Source: Nocardioides caldifontis
GTDB lineage: Bacteria; Actinomycetota; Actinomycetes; Propionibacteriales; Nocardioidaceae
Direction of reading: 5' to 3'
Assembly: GCF_008087345.1 (NCBI RefSeq)
Contig: NZ_VHIB01000019.1
Location: 1-56,367, forward strand
Length of the DNA: 56,367 nt
Shown here: piece by piece, positions 17,382-26,349 of the stretch
Layout of the letters: each line of letters starts with the position of its first letter
Position numbering within the stretch: the stretch's first letter is position 1
The notes under the pieces: generated by a model
Told to the model about the DNA's origin: nothing
What the model saw: only the letters and a program-made list of their open reading frames with translations
Database searches by the model: none
Translations under genes and position numbers: made by a program

Positions 17382-19024
17382 GGGGTGACCATCGGAGGAC
17401 GGCGGACGACGAACGGACCGATGGCGAGCAGGTCCACCGGGGCGGAACCGAAGCACTCCAGCGCGTCCCTCGGATCGTCGACCATCGGCCTGCCGGCGGT
17501 GTTGAGGCTGGTGTTGATCACGACCGGGAGCCCGGTGCGCCGCTCGAACGCCCGCAGCGTCCGCGCGACCAGCGGCTCCTGCTCGTCGTCGATGGTCTGC
17601 ACCCTGGCGGTGCCGTCGACGTGGACGACGGCGGGGATCCGGTCGCGCCACTCCTTGGCCACGTCGTGGACGAAGAGCATGTACGGCGAGGGCAGCGGAC
17701 CCCTCGAGAAGATCGCCGGCGCCCGCTCCGCCAGCACCATCGGCGCGACTGGTCGGAACTGCTCACGCCCCTTGACGTCGTTGAGCCGCTCGAGGTTCCT
17801 CTCGTGGCCGGGGTGGGCCATCAGCGAGCGCCGGCCCAGCGCGCGTGGGCCGTACTCGCTGCGCCCCTGGAACCAGGCCACCACCCCGTTCCCGGCCAAG
17901 CACTCGGCGACCGCCTCGGCCACGTCGTCGGGCCGCTCGAAGGGGACCCGTGCCGTCGTGAGCCACGCCTCGATGTCGTCGTCGCTCCACCCGCGGCCGA
18001 GGTCGGCGCCGGGCATCGGCGCGGTGACGTCCCCCTCGGCCCGTGCGACGTGGAGCGCGCCGCCCAGCGCCGTACCGGCGTCGCCCGCGGCGGGCTGGAC
18101 CCAGACGTGGTCGTAGGGGCCTTCCTCGAAGATCGTGGTGTTCGCGACGCAGTTGAGGGCCACGCCGCCGGCCAGCGTGAGGGCGCGGCTGCCGGTCTGG
18201 CCGTGGAGCCAGCTGCTGAGCTCGAGCAGGACCTCCTCGAGCCGCTGCTGCACGCTGCACGCCAGGTCGGCGTGGTCCTGGGTCCACTCCTCGTCGGCAG
18301 ACCGGCTCTTCACCAGCGACTGCCAGTCGATGCGCTCGGTCCGGAAGCCGCCGTCGCCGGTGGTGTACACCGCCCGCCGCAGCTCGTCGATGAACCGGGG
18401 CTTGCCGTACGACGCCAACGCCATGACCTTGAACTCGTCGCTGCTCCGCAGGAATCCGAGGTGCTCGGTCACGGTCTCGTAGAGCAGCCCGACCGAGTGC
18501 GGCAGCTCTTGGGTGCGGAACACCTCGAGCTGCCCCGCCGCGTAGTGGCCGGCCAGGTGGCTGGCCGACTCGCCCCGCCCGTCCAGGACGAGGACGTCCG
18601 CGTCCTCGTGGTGCGGCGAGGCGAGGCCGGCCGAGGCGGCGTGCGCCACGTGGTGCGGCACGAAGCGGACCGCGGCCGGGTCGAGCCCTGGAAGCGCGGA
18701 GGCCAGGAATCCCGGAGCGCGTTGGGCATAGGTCTGCCGGAGGTGGTCCCAGGGGTCGTCCAGCCCCAGCTCGTCGGCGGGGCGCGCGAGCGAGGGGTCG
18801 TAGGAGTAGGCGACCGCGTCGACGTCGGAGATGTCCAGACCGACGTGCCTGAGGCACCAGCGAGCGGCGAGCTCGGGCAGCTCCCATGCGGCGAAGGGCA
18901 CCGGGCGGTGGCCGTGCTTCCTCCGCGAGAACCGCTCCTCCTCGGCCGCCGCGACGGTCTCGCCGTCGATCACCAGGGCCGCAGCGGGGTCGTGGAAGAG
19001 CGCGTTGATCCCGAGAACCTTCAC
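17378..19024 (-). CDS. NodU/CmcH/TobZ-family carbamoyltransferase
   Basis: A 548-aa O-carbamoyltransferase of usual family length. The Kae1/YrdC-like N-terminal domain starts VLGINALFHDPAAALVIDG and has the metal-binding FVPHHVAHAASA and VLVLDGRGESAS; GGVALNCVANT follows, and the C-terminal domain carries GPRALGRRSLMAHP, FRPVAPMVL and INTSLNTAGRPMV. It makes carbamoyl-AMP from carbamoyl phosphate and ATP and carbamoylates a hydroxyl, here probably a sugar of the surface glycan. GTG start at 19024. It is the first gene of the minus operon; the promoter should lie in the 151-bp divergent gap shared with ugd. Confidence 0.9.
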   Translation of the reverse strand: MKVLGINALFHDPAAALVIDGETVAAAEEERFSRRKHGHRPVPFAAWELPELAARWCLRHVGLDISDVDAVAYSYDPSLARPADELGLDDPWDHLRQTYAQRAPGFLASALPGLDPAAVRFVPHHVAHAASAGLASPHHEDADVLVLDGRGESASHLAGHYAAGQLEVFRTQELPHSVGLLYETVTEHLGFLRSSDEFKVMALASYGKPRFIDELRRAVYTTGDGGFRTERIDWQSLVKSRSADEEWTQDHADLACSVQQRLEEVLLELSSWLHGQTGSRALTLAGGVALNCVANTTIFEEGPYDHVWVQPAAGDAGTALGGALHVARAEGDVTAPMPGADLGRGWSDDDIEAWLTTARVPFERPDDVAEAVAECLAGNGVVAWFQGRSEYGPRALGRRSLMAHPGHERNLERLNDVKGREQFRPVAPMVLAERAPAIFSRGPLPSPYMLFVHDVAKEWRDRIPAVVHVDGTARVQTIDDEQEPLVARTLRAFERRTGLPVVINTSLNTAGRPMVDDPRDALECFGSAPVDLLAIGPFVVRRPPMVTP

Positions 19025-19175
19025 CCGTCGTCCTCTCGTCCGGGCCTGAGAAGTACTAGCCCATGGCGAGTCTCGTTCCCGCGGAGAGACGCTTCGAAAC
19101 GCATGAGGGAAGTGGCTCTCCGAATGTCAAGAGGAAGTCGGATTTGGTGCCAGCGAAGTGGGTACCCGCTGACCT
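19025..19175. promoter_or_regulatory. Divergent promoter region of the polysaccharide locus
   Basis: This 151-bp gap separates the eight-gene minus operon from the ugd operon and is the only place from which both can start. On the plus side GGGTACC-N4-GACCTGTG (19160-19178) abuts the ugd GTG and repeats the block at 8799-8816. No ribosome-binding site precedes the ugd GTG, so a leaderless transcript is likely. Confidence 0.5.
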
Positions 19176-20495
19176 GTGCGCGTTTCCGTGATCGGCACCG
19201 GATACCTCGGCGCAACCCATGCAGCCTGTCTGGCATCGCTGGGTCACTCCGTGATCGGAGTCGACACCAGCGAGGACCGGGTCGACGTGCTCCGCACCGG
19301 CCGCGCTCCCTTCCACGAACCGGGGCTCGACGCGCTGTTGCTCGATGGCGTCGAGGAAGGCCGGCTCACCTTCTCCACCACGCTGGAAGCCGCCACGGAC
19401 GCCGACGTCCATTTCCTCTGCGTGGGAACCCCACAACGGGCGGACAGCCAGGCCGCTGACCTCACCGCTCTCGAGTCGGTGGTCGACGCGCTGGCCCCGC
19501 TGCTCACGCCGCACAGCCTTGTCGTGGGCAAGTCCACGGTGCCGGTCGGAACCGCCACCCGACTCGGTGCCCGGCTCAGGGAGCGCGCACCGGCGGGGCG
19601 CCATGTGGGCATCGCCTGGAACCCTGAGTTCCTTCGTGAGGGACATGCGGTGGAGGACTCCCTACGGCCGGACCGCCTGGTGTTCGGGGTCGAGGACGAC
19701 GCGGCTGACCAGCTGCTGCGTGACGTCTACGCGGCGATCCTCAATGCCGGCGTCCCGGTCATCCGCACCGATCTGGCGACCGCCGAGCTGGCGAAGGTAT
19801 CGGCCAACGTCATGCTGGCGACCCGGATCTCTCTCGTGAACCTCCTTGCGGAGGTCTGCGAGCAGGCCGCCGCCGATGTCGCCGACCTCACCACGATCCT
19901 CGGCCTGGACACCCGCATCGGGGACCGCTTCCTCGGTCCCGGGATCGGCTTCGGCGGCGGATGCCTGCCCAAGGACACCCGCGCTTTCGTCGCGCGTGCC
20001 GAGGAGCTCGGCCTCGAGGAGCCCGCCGGTCTGCTGCGGCAGGTCGATGCGGTGAACACACGGCAACGGACCCGCACCGTCGAGCTCGCCCTCAGGCTGC
20101 TGTCGGGCGACGCCGCCGGTAGGAGGATCGCTGTGTTGGGGGCAGCGTTCAAGGCCGGCTCGGACGACGTCCGCGACTCCCCGGCGCTCGACATCGCGGG
20201 GCGGCTGAGCCGCGCGGGCGCCGACGTCCACGTCTACGACCCGGAGGCCGGCCACCGGGTTCGGCGGGAACACCGCGATCTGGCCGTCGACGTGTCGGTG
20301 GAGGACGCCTGCCGGGGCGCGGAACTGGTCATGGTGCTCACCGACTGGGAGGAGTTCCGGGGGCTCGACCCGGTGGCGCTGACCGACGTCGTCGAGGTGC
20401 CGCGCGTCGTGGACGGCCGGCTTGCGCTCGACCCGGACAAGTGGCGCGCCGCGGGATGGTTGTTCCGCGCGCTGGGCAGGGGAGACGGCGGGTGA
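19176..20495 (+). CDS. ugd: UDP-glucose 6-dehydrogenase
   Basis: A 439-aa three-domain NAD-dependent dehydrogenase that oxidises UDP-glucose to UDP-glucuronate. The nucleotide motif is VIGTGYLGATHAACLASLGH at the N-terminus. Other signatures are GKSTVPVGTA, NPEFLREGHAVEDSLRPDR, and the catalytic Cys263 in FGGGCLPKDTRAF; the C-terminal domain has GAAFKAGSDDVRDSPAL. Its product is the substrate of the decarboxylase-like enzyme at 8825. GTG start with no visible Shine-Dalgarno. It overlaps the next glycosyltransferase by 4 bp (GTGA). Confidence 0.95.
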   Translation: MRVSVIGTGYLGATHAACLASLGHSVIGVDTSEDRVDVLRTGRAPFHEPGLDALLLDGVEEGRLTFSTTLEAATDADVHFLCVGTPQRADSQAADLTALESVVDALAPLLTPHSLVVGKSTVPVGTATRLGARLRERAPAGRHVGIAWNPEFLREGHAVEDSLRPDRLVFGVEDDAADQLLRDVYAAILNAGVPVIRTDLATAELAKVSANVMLATRISLVNLLAEVCEQAAADVADLTTILGLDTRIGDRFLGPGIGFGGGCLPKDTRAFVARAEELGLEEPAGLLRQVDAVNTRQRTRTVELALRLLSGDAAGRRIAVLGAAFKAGSDDVRDSPALDIAGRLSRAGADVHVYDPEAGHRVRREHRDLAVDVSVEDACRGAELVMVLTDWEEFRGLDPVALTDVVEVPRVVDGRLALDPDKWRAAGWLFRALGRGDGG

Positions 20496-21451
20496 GAGTG
20501 CTGCTGTGGCACGTGCACGGTTCCTGGACGACCTCGTTCGTGCAGGGCGATCACGACTACCTGCTCCCCGTCACGCCGGACCGCGGGCCCGCCGGGCTGG
20601 GCCGGGCCCTGACCTGGGACTGGCCGTCATCGGTTGTCGAGGTGCCTGTCGACCGGCTTGCGGAGGCCCAGTTCGACGTCGTGGTGCTGCAGCGGCCGCA
20701 CGAGGCCGTGCTTTGTGAGCGGTGGACGGGACGGCGCCCGGGCCGCGACGTTCCGGCGGTGTACGTCGAGCACAACACCCCTGGCGGTGACGTGCCGTAC
20801 TCCCGCCATCCGATGGCCGACCAGCGCGAGGTGCCGATCATCCACGTCACCCACTTCAACCGGCTCTTCTGGGACTGCGGCAGCGCCCCCACCGACGTCG
20901 TCGAACACGGGATCGTCGACCCGGGCCATCGCTACACCGGCGAGCTGCCCCACGCTGCCGTGGCCATCAACGATCCCGTGCGCAGGGGACGGGCCGTCGG
21001 CACCGACCTGCTTCCGGTCCTCGCAGAGGCGCTTCCGGTCGACGCCTTCGGGATGCGCGTCAACCAGCTCGACCTCGACGGCGTCACGCCGTTCGAGGAC
21101 CTCCCGCAGGAGCGGATGCACGCCGAGCTGGCCCGCCGGCGGGTCTACATCCACACCGCCCGATGGACGTCGTTGGGGCTGTCGCTGCTCGAGGCGATGC
21201 ACCTCGGGATGCCGGTGGTCGCGCTCGACGTCACGGAGGCGGCCCGAGCCGTGCCACCCGGTGCCGGGGTGCTCACCAACAGTCCCGAGCAGCTGGTCGC
21301 GGCGGTGCGCCGCTTCGTCGCTGATCCCGAGGAGGCCCGTGCCGTCGGAGCGACGGCCCGTGAAGCGGCCCTCGCGTCGTACGGGCTCAAGCGGTTCCTC
21401 GCCGACTGGGACGAGCGGTTGCTTGCCGCAGCGGCTAGGTCGCTCGGCTGA
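20492..21451 (+). CDS. GT4-like glycosyltransferase
   Basis: A 319-aa GT-B glycosyltransferase. The N-terminal half is atypical (VRVLLWHVHGSWTTSFVQG, then VVLQRPHE and VYVEHNTPGGDVP, a segment seen in bacterial GT1/GT4 proteins of unknown acceptor). The C-terminal half has YIHTARWTSLGLSLLEAMHLG, the donor-binding E-x7-like loop, and PVVALDVTEA. The GTG start lies within the ugd stop, indicating translational coupling. It may use the UDP-glucuronate or UDP-xylose made next door; this is inference. Confidence 0.78.
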   Translation: MRVLLWHVHGSWTTSFVQGDHDYLLPVTPDRGPAGLGRALTWDWPSSVVEVPVDRLAEAQFDVVVLQRPHEAVLCERWTGRRPGRDVPAVYVEHNTPGGDVPYSRHPMADQREVPIIHVTHFNRLFWDCGSAPTDVVEHGIVDPGHRYTGELPHAAVAINDPVRRGRAVGTDLLPVLAEALPVDAFGMRVNQLDLDGVTPFEDLPQERMHAELARRRVYIHTARWTSLGLSLLEAMHLGMPVVALDVTEAARAVPPGAGVLTNSPEQLVAAVRRFVADPEEARAVGATAREAALASYGLKRFLADWDERLLAAAARSLG

Positions 21452-21452
21452 C

Positions 21453-22310
21453 GTGGCCGCCGACCGACGCGTCGACCCGAGCGCCCACCGGATCACGGTG
21501 GTCGTCATGACGCGTGACCGGTGGCCCGACCTCGAGCAGACCCTGCCACGCCACGCGGCGCCGGTCATCCTGGTGGACAACGGGTCGGCCGACGGCACCC
21601 CCGAATTGGTCCGGCGCCACTTCCCGCACGTCGACGTCATCGAGCTCGGCACGAATCGCGGCTCGGTCGCCCGCAACGTCGGCGTGGAGCGCGCGACCAC
21701 ACCGTACGTTGCATTTGCGGACGACGACTCGTGGTGGGCGCCAGGGTGCCTGGAGCAGGCCGTGGCGATCCTCGACCGGCACCCGCGGCTGGCGGTGCTG
21801 GCCGCCCGGATCCTCGTCGGACCCGATGAGCGCGAGGACCCCGTCTGCGCGTTGATGGCGGATTCGCCGCTGGCCCGGGAGCCCGACCTGCCCGGCCCCT
21901 CGGTGCTGGGGTTCTTGGCCTGCGGTGCGGCGGTCCGGCGGGACGCGTACCTGGACGCGGGAGGGTTCGACGACGTGGTCTTCTTCATGGGTGAGGAGGA
22001 GCGGCTGGCACTCGACCTCGCCGCCATGGGGTGGGGGCTGGCCTACGACGCCGACGTGGTCGCCCATCACCATCCCTCACCCGCTCGGCAGCCGGAGGCG
22101 CAACGCGCACGCGCCGCTCGCAACCGGCTGCTGACCACGGTGATGCGCCGCCCATGGCCCGTCGTCGCCCGTGAGGTCGTGCACGACCTGGGCGCCGGCC
22201 GTGCCGGCCGACTGGCGGTTCGCCAGGCGTTGCCGGCCCTGCCCCGCGCCCTCCGGCGCCGGCGCCGGCTGCCCGCGCACGTCGAGGCCGCGCGCAGGTC
22301 CCTGGACTAG
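21453..22310 (+). CDS. GT2 glycosyltransferase
   Basis: A 285-aa GT-A family 2 glycosyltransferase. Motifs are ITVVVMTRDRWPDLEQTL, VDNGSADGTPEL, the nucleotide-binding FADDDSWW, and VFFMGEEERLALDLAAMG, which supplies the ED-type acidic motif. It is the third gene of the ugd operon and starts at GTG 21453, just past the previous stop. The C-terminal about 60 residues are Arg- and Ala-rich and could contact the membrane. Its stop overlaps the convergent aldehyde dehydrogenase by 4 bp. Confidence 0.85.
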   Translation: MAADRRVDPSAHRITVVVMTRDRWPDLEQTLPRHAAPVILVDNGSADGTPELVRRHFPHVDVIELGTNRGSVARNVGVERATTPYVAFADDDSWWAPGCLEQAVAILDRHPRLAVLAARILVGPDEREDPVCALMADSPLAREPDLPGPSVLGFLACGAAVRRDAYLDAGGFDDVVFFMGEEERLALDLAAMGWGLAYDADVVAHHHPSPARQPEAQRARAARNRLLTTVMRRPWPVVAREVVHDLGAGRAGRLAVRQALPALPRALRRRRRLPAHVEAARRSLD

Positions 22311-23746
22311 CCCCTGCGCGGCAGCCCGAGATGGACGACCTTCGTGGTGGTCATCTCGTCGAGCAGCTCGGGGCCGTAGCCGAAGCCGGTGCCGCTCGCA
22401 CCGCGCGGCTGCGCCGCCCCACCCGGTGCCCCGCCGAAGGCGGCGTTGATCTTCACGGTGCCGACCGGGAGCTCGCGCCACGCCCGCTGCGCGTGCTCCA
22501 TGTCGGTGGTGAGCACCACGGCGGCCAACCCGTAGCGACCGGCCGCGGCCGCCGCCAGGGCGGCGTCGAAGTCGTGGACGATCGTGACCGGGGCGACCGG
22601 ACCGAAGGTCTCCTCGTCGACGACCGCCATGCCGGACCGACAGCCGCTCAGCACGGTGGCCGGGTAGAAGGTGCCCGGCCCCTCGGGCACCTGGCCCCCG
22701 GCGAGCAGCTCGGCGCCGGCGGCGACGGCGTCGCAGACCTGCTGGTGGACGGTGCTGCGCATCCGCTCGTCGACGAGCGGGCCGAGCTCGGTCGCCGGCG
22801 CGGTGCCCGGGCCGATGACCCGCTCCCGGGCCCGACGGACGAGCGCGGCCAGGAACTGCTCGGCGACCTCCTCGACGACGTAGATCCGCTCGACCGACGT
22901 GCAGATCTGCCCGGCGTTGGCGAAGGAGCCGAGGGCCGCCTGCTCGGCCGCCCACTCCGGGTCCACCCCCGCATCGACCACCATCGGGTCGTTGCCGCCG
23001 TTCTCGAGCAGCAGCTTGGCGCCGGTGCGGGCGGCGGCCGCGGCGATCGCGCGGCCGGTGGCCGTGGAGCCGACGTGGGCGACGACGTCGACGTGCTCCG
23101 ACGAGGCGAGCGCGGCGCCCGTCGTACCGTCGCCGACGACGACCTCGAGCACCCCGGCGGGGAGCTCCGCAGCCACCAGCCGGGCGAGCTCGAGGCCGGT
23201 GGCGGGGGTGCGCTCCGACGGCTTGAGGACGACCGTGTTACCGGTGACGAGCGCCGCTCCGAGCAGCCCGCACGGCACGGCGACCGGGTCGTTCCAGGGG
23301 GTGATGGCGGCGACGACGCCACGAGGGCCGTGCACCATCAGGTCGGTGGCGTCCCAGGAACCTTGGAGCGACCGGCCGCGGTGCAGCGGTCCCAGCTCGG
23401 CGTACTGCCGAAGCGCTCCGACGCCGGCGTCGACTCCGCCGCGGGCGTCCGCGAGCGGCTTGCCCATCTCGCGCGTCGTCAGGAGGGCGAGGTCGTCGGC
23501 AGCAGCGGCCACGCGGTCGGCGGCCGCGGCGACCATCGCGGCGCGCTCGGCCGGCGCCGTCCGGGCCCACCCGGGCGCCGCGCGCACCGCGGCCTCCACC
23601 GCGGCGCGTACCTCGTCCTCACCCGCCACCTCGTGCTCGCCGACCAGGCTGCCGTCGGCGGGGTCCAGGACACGGACCAGTTTCGGGTTCGCGTTGGTTG
23701 TCGTGGGTTCCTCGGTGGGCATGCTGGTGAGGTCTGTCAGGGGCAC
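22307..23746 (-). CDS. NAD(P)-dependent aldehyde dehydrogenase
   Basis: A 479-aa ALDH-superfamily enzyme, close to semialdehyde and betaine-aldehyde dehydrogenases. AAITPWNDPVAVP is the Rossmann-side motif, VVLKPSERTP the cofactor loop, HVGSTATGRAIAAAAAR follows, the general-base region is LLLENGGNDPMVV, and the catalytic cysteine is in FANAGQICTSVER. DEETFGPVAPV lies near the C-terminus. GTG 23746 is chosen because GGAGG precedes it by 7 nt; an ATG eight codons later is possible. The aldehyde substrate cannot be told from sequence. No operon partner. Confidence 0.9.
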   Translation of the reverse strand: MPLTDLTSMPTEEPTTTNANPKLVRVLDPADGSLVGEHEVAGEDEVRAAVEAAVRAAPGWARTAPAERAAMVAAAADRVAAAADDLALLTTREMGKPLADARGGVDAGVGALRQYAELGPLHRGRSLQGSWDATDLMVHGPRGVVAAITPWNDPVAVPCGLLGAALVTGNTVVLKPSERTPATGLELARLVAAELPAGVLEVVVGDGTTGAALASSEHVDVVAHVGSTATGRAIAAAAARTGAKLLLENGGNDPMVVDAGVDPEWAAEQAALGSFANAGQICTSVERIYVVEEVAEQFLAALVRRARERVIGPGTAPATELGPLVDERMRSTVHQQVCDAVAAGAELLAGGQVPEGPGTFYPATVLSGCRSGMAVVDEETFGPVAPVTIVHDFDAALAAAAAGRYGLAAVVLTTDMEHAQRAWRELPVGTVKINAAFGGAPGGAAQPRGASGTGFGYGPELLDEMTTTKVVHLGLPRRG

Positions 23747-23823
23747 GTGAGCCTCCGGGCATCGTTGGGACGCGGTGCGCCCTGCTGTCGTACCAGACGA
23801 TGAGCGTCTTCGCGGGCGCGCGA

Positions 23824-24057
23824 TCAGTAGCGGTAGATCGGCTTGTGGGCGCTGAAGGACATGACGAGCGCGACGATCCACAGGACCACCGTCCAGCCGC
23901 CCAGCAGGTTGATCCAGAAGATCGTCCAGTGGTTCGACTTGCCGCGAAGGGCGGCGACCGCCCACGGCAGCATGTAACCGCCGGTCAGGAGGGCCACGAC
24001 GACGGCGACGAAGGCGCTGACCGGGCGATCGCGCTGGTCGGTCAGGTAGCTGGTCAT
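23824..24057 (-). CDS. Superinfection-immunity-like small membrane protein
   Basis: A 77-aa protein with two hydrophobic segments (about 14-36 and 47-68). The pattern GGYMLPWAVAALRGKSNHWTIF-then-NLLGGWTVVLWIVALVMSF is the signature of the superinfection immunity family (T4 Imm-like, PF14373), widespread in bacterial chromosomes. Phage Imm blocks DNA entry of a second phage; the chromosomal versions are mostly uncharacterised. The gene stands alone between metabolic genes. Confidence 0.75.
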   Translation of the reverse strand: MTSYLTDQRDRPVSAFVAVVVALLTGGYMLPWAVAALRGKSNHWTIFWINLLGGWTVVLWIVALVMSFSAHKPIYRY

Positions 24058-24119
24058 GCGTGCAGCGTACGTCGGGCGTGGCGGCCCGCGCGGCGAGGCG
24101 GTCGCCTGACGAGGCGAGG

Positions 24120-24881
24120 TCAGAGCTCGTCCTCGTCGCCGCCTCCCCAGCGCAGCGAGTAGACCTCGAACGGTGCGGCGTAGGTGACGCCCATCCGGGC
24201 ACCGACCGGGCGGCTGAACCCCTCGAGCATCTCCTCCTCGTCAAAGTCCTCCCACCCGAGCCCGTCGATGTAGGCGCGGTGGGCGCGCAGCGACTCGACG
24301 CCGACCTGAAAGGTGTCGGTGGTGTCGACCGCGTGGCGCGCGTCGGGGGAGCCGGCCGCCCACACCGCGCGTACGCCGTCCCAGCGGTCGAGCCCGTCGG
24401 TGAGCTGCTCGGGGAAGATCCACCGGTTCGCGGCGTCGCGCACCCCGTCGAGCACTGCGCGGCCGACGGCGATGTGGTCGGCCTGGTTGAGAGCTCCCGG
24501 CCCGAAGGTGTCGCGGAAGTTGCCCGTGATGACGACGTCCGGCCGGTGACGTCGTACGGCGAGCGCGACGGCCGCCCTCAGCGGCAGGCCGTACTCCACC
24601 GTGCCGTCGGGGAACCCGAGGAACTCGACCTCGGAGACGCCCACGATCCGCGCCGACTCGACCTGCTCGCGCTCGCGCACGACGCGGCACTCGTCGGGGG
24701 CGAGGCCGTCGATCCCGGCCTCGCCGCTGGTGACCATGACGTAGACGACGTCCTTGCCCTGACCGGTCCACCGCGCGACGGCAGCGGCGGCGCCGAACTC
24801 CATGTCGTCGGGGTGGGCGACGATCGCGAGCGCCTTCGACCAGTCCTCGGGCAACGCCTTGAGCGGCGGCGGCTTCTCCAC
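24120..24881 (-). CDS. PIG-L family deacetylase
   Basis: A 253-aa LmbE/PIG-L zinc hydrolase. The metal motif is AIVAHPDDMEFGAAAAV (AHPDD), with NQADHIAVGRAVLDG giving the third ligand (H-x-D-H type). In actinobacteria such enzymes deacetylate GlcNAc-containing small molecules, for example in mycothiol synthesis or conjugate hydrolysis; this member is not assignable further. The start is placed at GTG 24881 because AGGAGG ends about 6 nt upstream; a GTG two codons earlier would sit inside the ribosome-binding site. Confidence 0.85.
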   Translation of the reverse strand: MEKPPPLKALPEDWSKALAIVAHPDDMEFGAAAAVARWTGQGKDVVYVMVTSGEAGIDGLAPDECRVVREREQVESARIVGVSEVEFLGFPDGTVEYGLPLRAAVALAVRRHRPDVVITGNFRDTFGPGALNQADHIAVGRAVLDGVRDAANRWIFPEQLTDGLDRWDGVRAVWAAGSPDARHAVDTTDTFQVGVESLRAHRAYIDGLGWEDFDEEEMLEGFSRPVGARMGVTYAAPFEVYSLRWGGGDEDEL

Positions 24882-24964
24882 GGGCACCTCCTGGTGGCTT
24901 CGGCTCTGCGGTCACCTTGCCACGGCGGCGGAGCCCCCTGGGAGCACCGACCTACAGTGAGCGC

Positions 24965-26347
24965 ATGACGCGCGCTGCCACTCTCGGTGAGCTGCGCGAG
25001 CAGGGCTACCGCTCGCGCTCGGTGAAGGAAGAGCTCCGCGACAACCTCCTGACGGCCCTCCGGTCCGGCCGGCCGGCGTTCCCCGGGATCGTGGGGTTCG
25101 ACGACACGGTCCTGCCGCAGCTCGAGGGAGCGCTGCTCGCCGGCCACGACCTCGTGCTGCTGGGGGAGCGCGGTCAGGGCAAGACCCGACTGATGCGCAC
25201 CCTCGTCGCTCTCCTCGACGAGTGGCTGCCGGTGGTCGAGGGGTGCGAGATCAACGACGACCCGGCGACCCCGGTCTGCACCCGGTGCCGCCGGCTCGCC
25301 GCCGAGCTCGGCGACGCGCTGCCGGTCGCATGGCTCCACCGCGACCAGAGGTACGTCGAGAAGCTGGCCACCCCCGACACCAGCGTCGGCGACCTGGTCG
25401 GCGACGTGGACCCCATCAAGGTGGCCGAAGGCCGGACGCTGGGCGACCCCGAGACCGTGCACTACGGGCTGATCCCGCGGACCAACCGCGGCATCTTCGG
25501 GATCAACGAGCTGCCCGACCTCGCCGAGCGGATCCAGGTGGCGATGTTCAACGTGCTGGAGGAGCGCGACATCCAGGTCCGTGGCTACAGCCTGCGGCTC
25601 CCGCTCGACCTGCTCCTGGTGGCCAGCGCCAACCCCGAGGACTACACCAACCGAGGCCGGATCATCACGCCCCTCAAGGACCGGTTCGGCGCGGAGATCC
25701 GCACCCACTACCCGGTCGAGGTCGCCGAAGAGGTCGCGGTCATCGCCCAGGAGGCCGACCTCGTCGCCGAGGTCCCCGAGCACCTCCTCGAGGTCCTGGC
25801 CCGGCTGGCCCGGGGGCTGCGCGCCTCCTCGTCGGTCGACCAGCGGGCCGGTGTCTCCGCCCGCTTCGCGATCGCGGCCGCCGAGGGGGTCGCGGCGTCA
25901 GCGCTGCGCCGTGCCGCACGCACCGGTGACGAAGAGGCGGTCGCCCGGGTGTGCGACGTCCCGACGGTGATCCCCACGCTGCTCGGCAAGCTCGAGTTCG
26001 AGATGGGCGAGGAGGGGCGTGAGGTCGAGGTGGTCCACCACCTGCTCCGTGTCGCCGTGGCCGAGACCTTCCGCGAGCGGCTGGTGGGGCTGGACCTGTC
26101 CGGGTTCGCCGCCGTCTTCGCCGAGGGCGGCACGGTCGAGACCGGCGAGCTCGTCCCCGCGAGCGAGGTGCTCGGCCAGCTCGGCACCGTGGCGGGGCTC
26201 GCCAAGGTGCTCGACCGGCTCGGGTTCGCCGACGGCGCCGGCCCCGGCCACGTCGCGTCGGCCGTCGAGCTGGTGCTGGAGGGGATGCACCTGACCCGGC
26301 GGATCGACAAGGAGAGCATCGGCGGCCGGACGGTCTACGGGAGCTGA
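24965..26347 (+). CDS. Magnesium-chelatase-like AAA ATPase
   Basis: A 460-aa ATPase of the ChlI/MoxR-like clade. Walker A is LLGERGQGKTRL (about 66-77), the extended Walker B region reads GIFGINELPDLAERIQVAMF, and LLVASANPEDYTNRGRIITPLKDRFGAEI covers sensor 1 and the arginine finger. A CxxC pair (TPVCTRCRR) is inserted between Walker A and B. Its partner is the VWA protein starting 3 bp downstream. Such pairs act as chaperone-like complexes that insert metals or activate proteins; the client is unknown. ATG 24965 lies 7 nt after TACAGT (24953-24958), fitting a leaderless transcript. Confidence 0.88.
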   Translation: MTRAATLGELREQGYRSRSVKEELRDNLLTALRSGRPAFPGIVGFDDTVLPQLEGALLAGHDLVLLGERGQGKTRLMRTLVALLDEWLPVVEGCEINDDPATPVCTRCRRLAAELGDALPVAWLHRDQRYVEKLATPDTSVGDLVGDVDPIKVAEGRTLGDPETVHYGLIPRTNRGIFGINELPDLAERIQVAMFNVLEERDIQVRGYSLRLPLDLLLVASANPEDYTNRGRIITPLKDRFGAEIRTHYPVEVAEEVAVIAQEADLVAEVPEHLLEVLARLARGLRASSSVDQRAGVSARFAIAAAEGVAASALRRAARTGDEEAVARVCDVPTVIPTLLGKLEFEMGEEGREVEVVHHLLRVAVAETFRERLVGLDLSGFAAVFAEGGTVETGELVPASEVLGQLGTVAGLAKVLDRLGFADGAGPGHVASAVELVLEGMHLTRRIDKESIGGRTVYGS

Positions 26348-26349
26348 CC

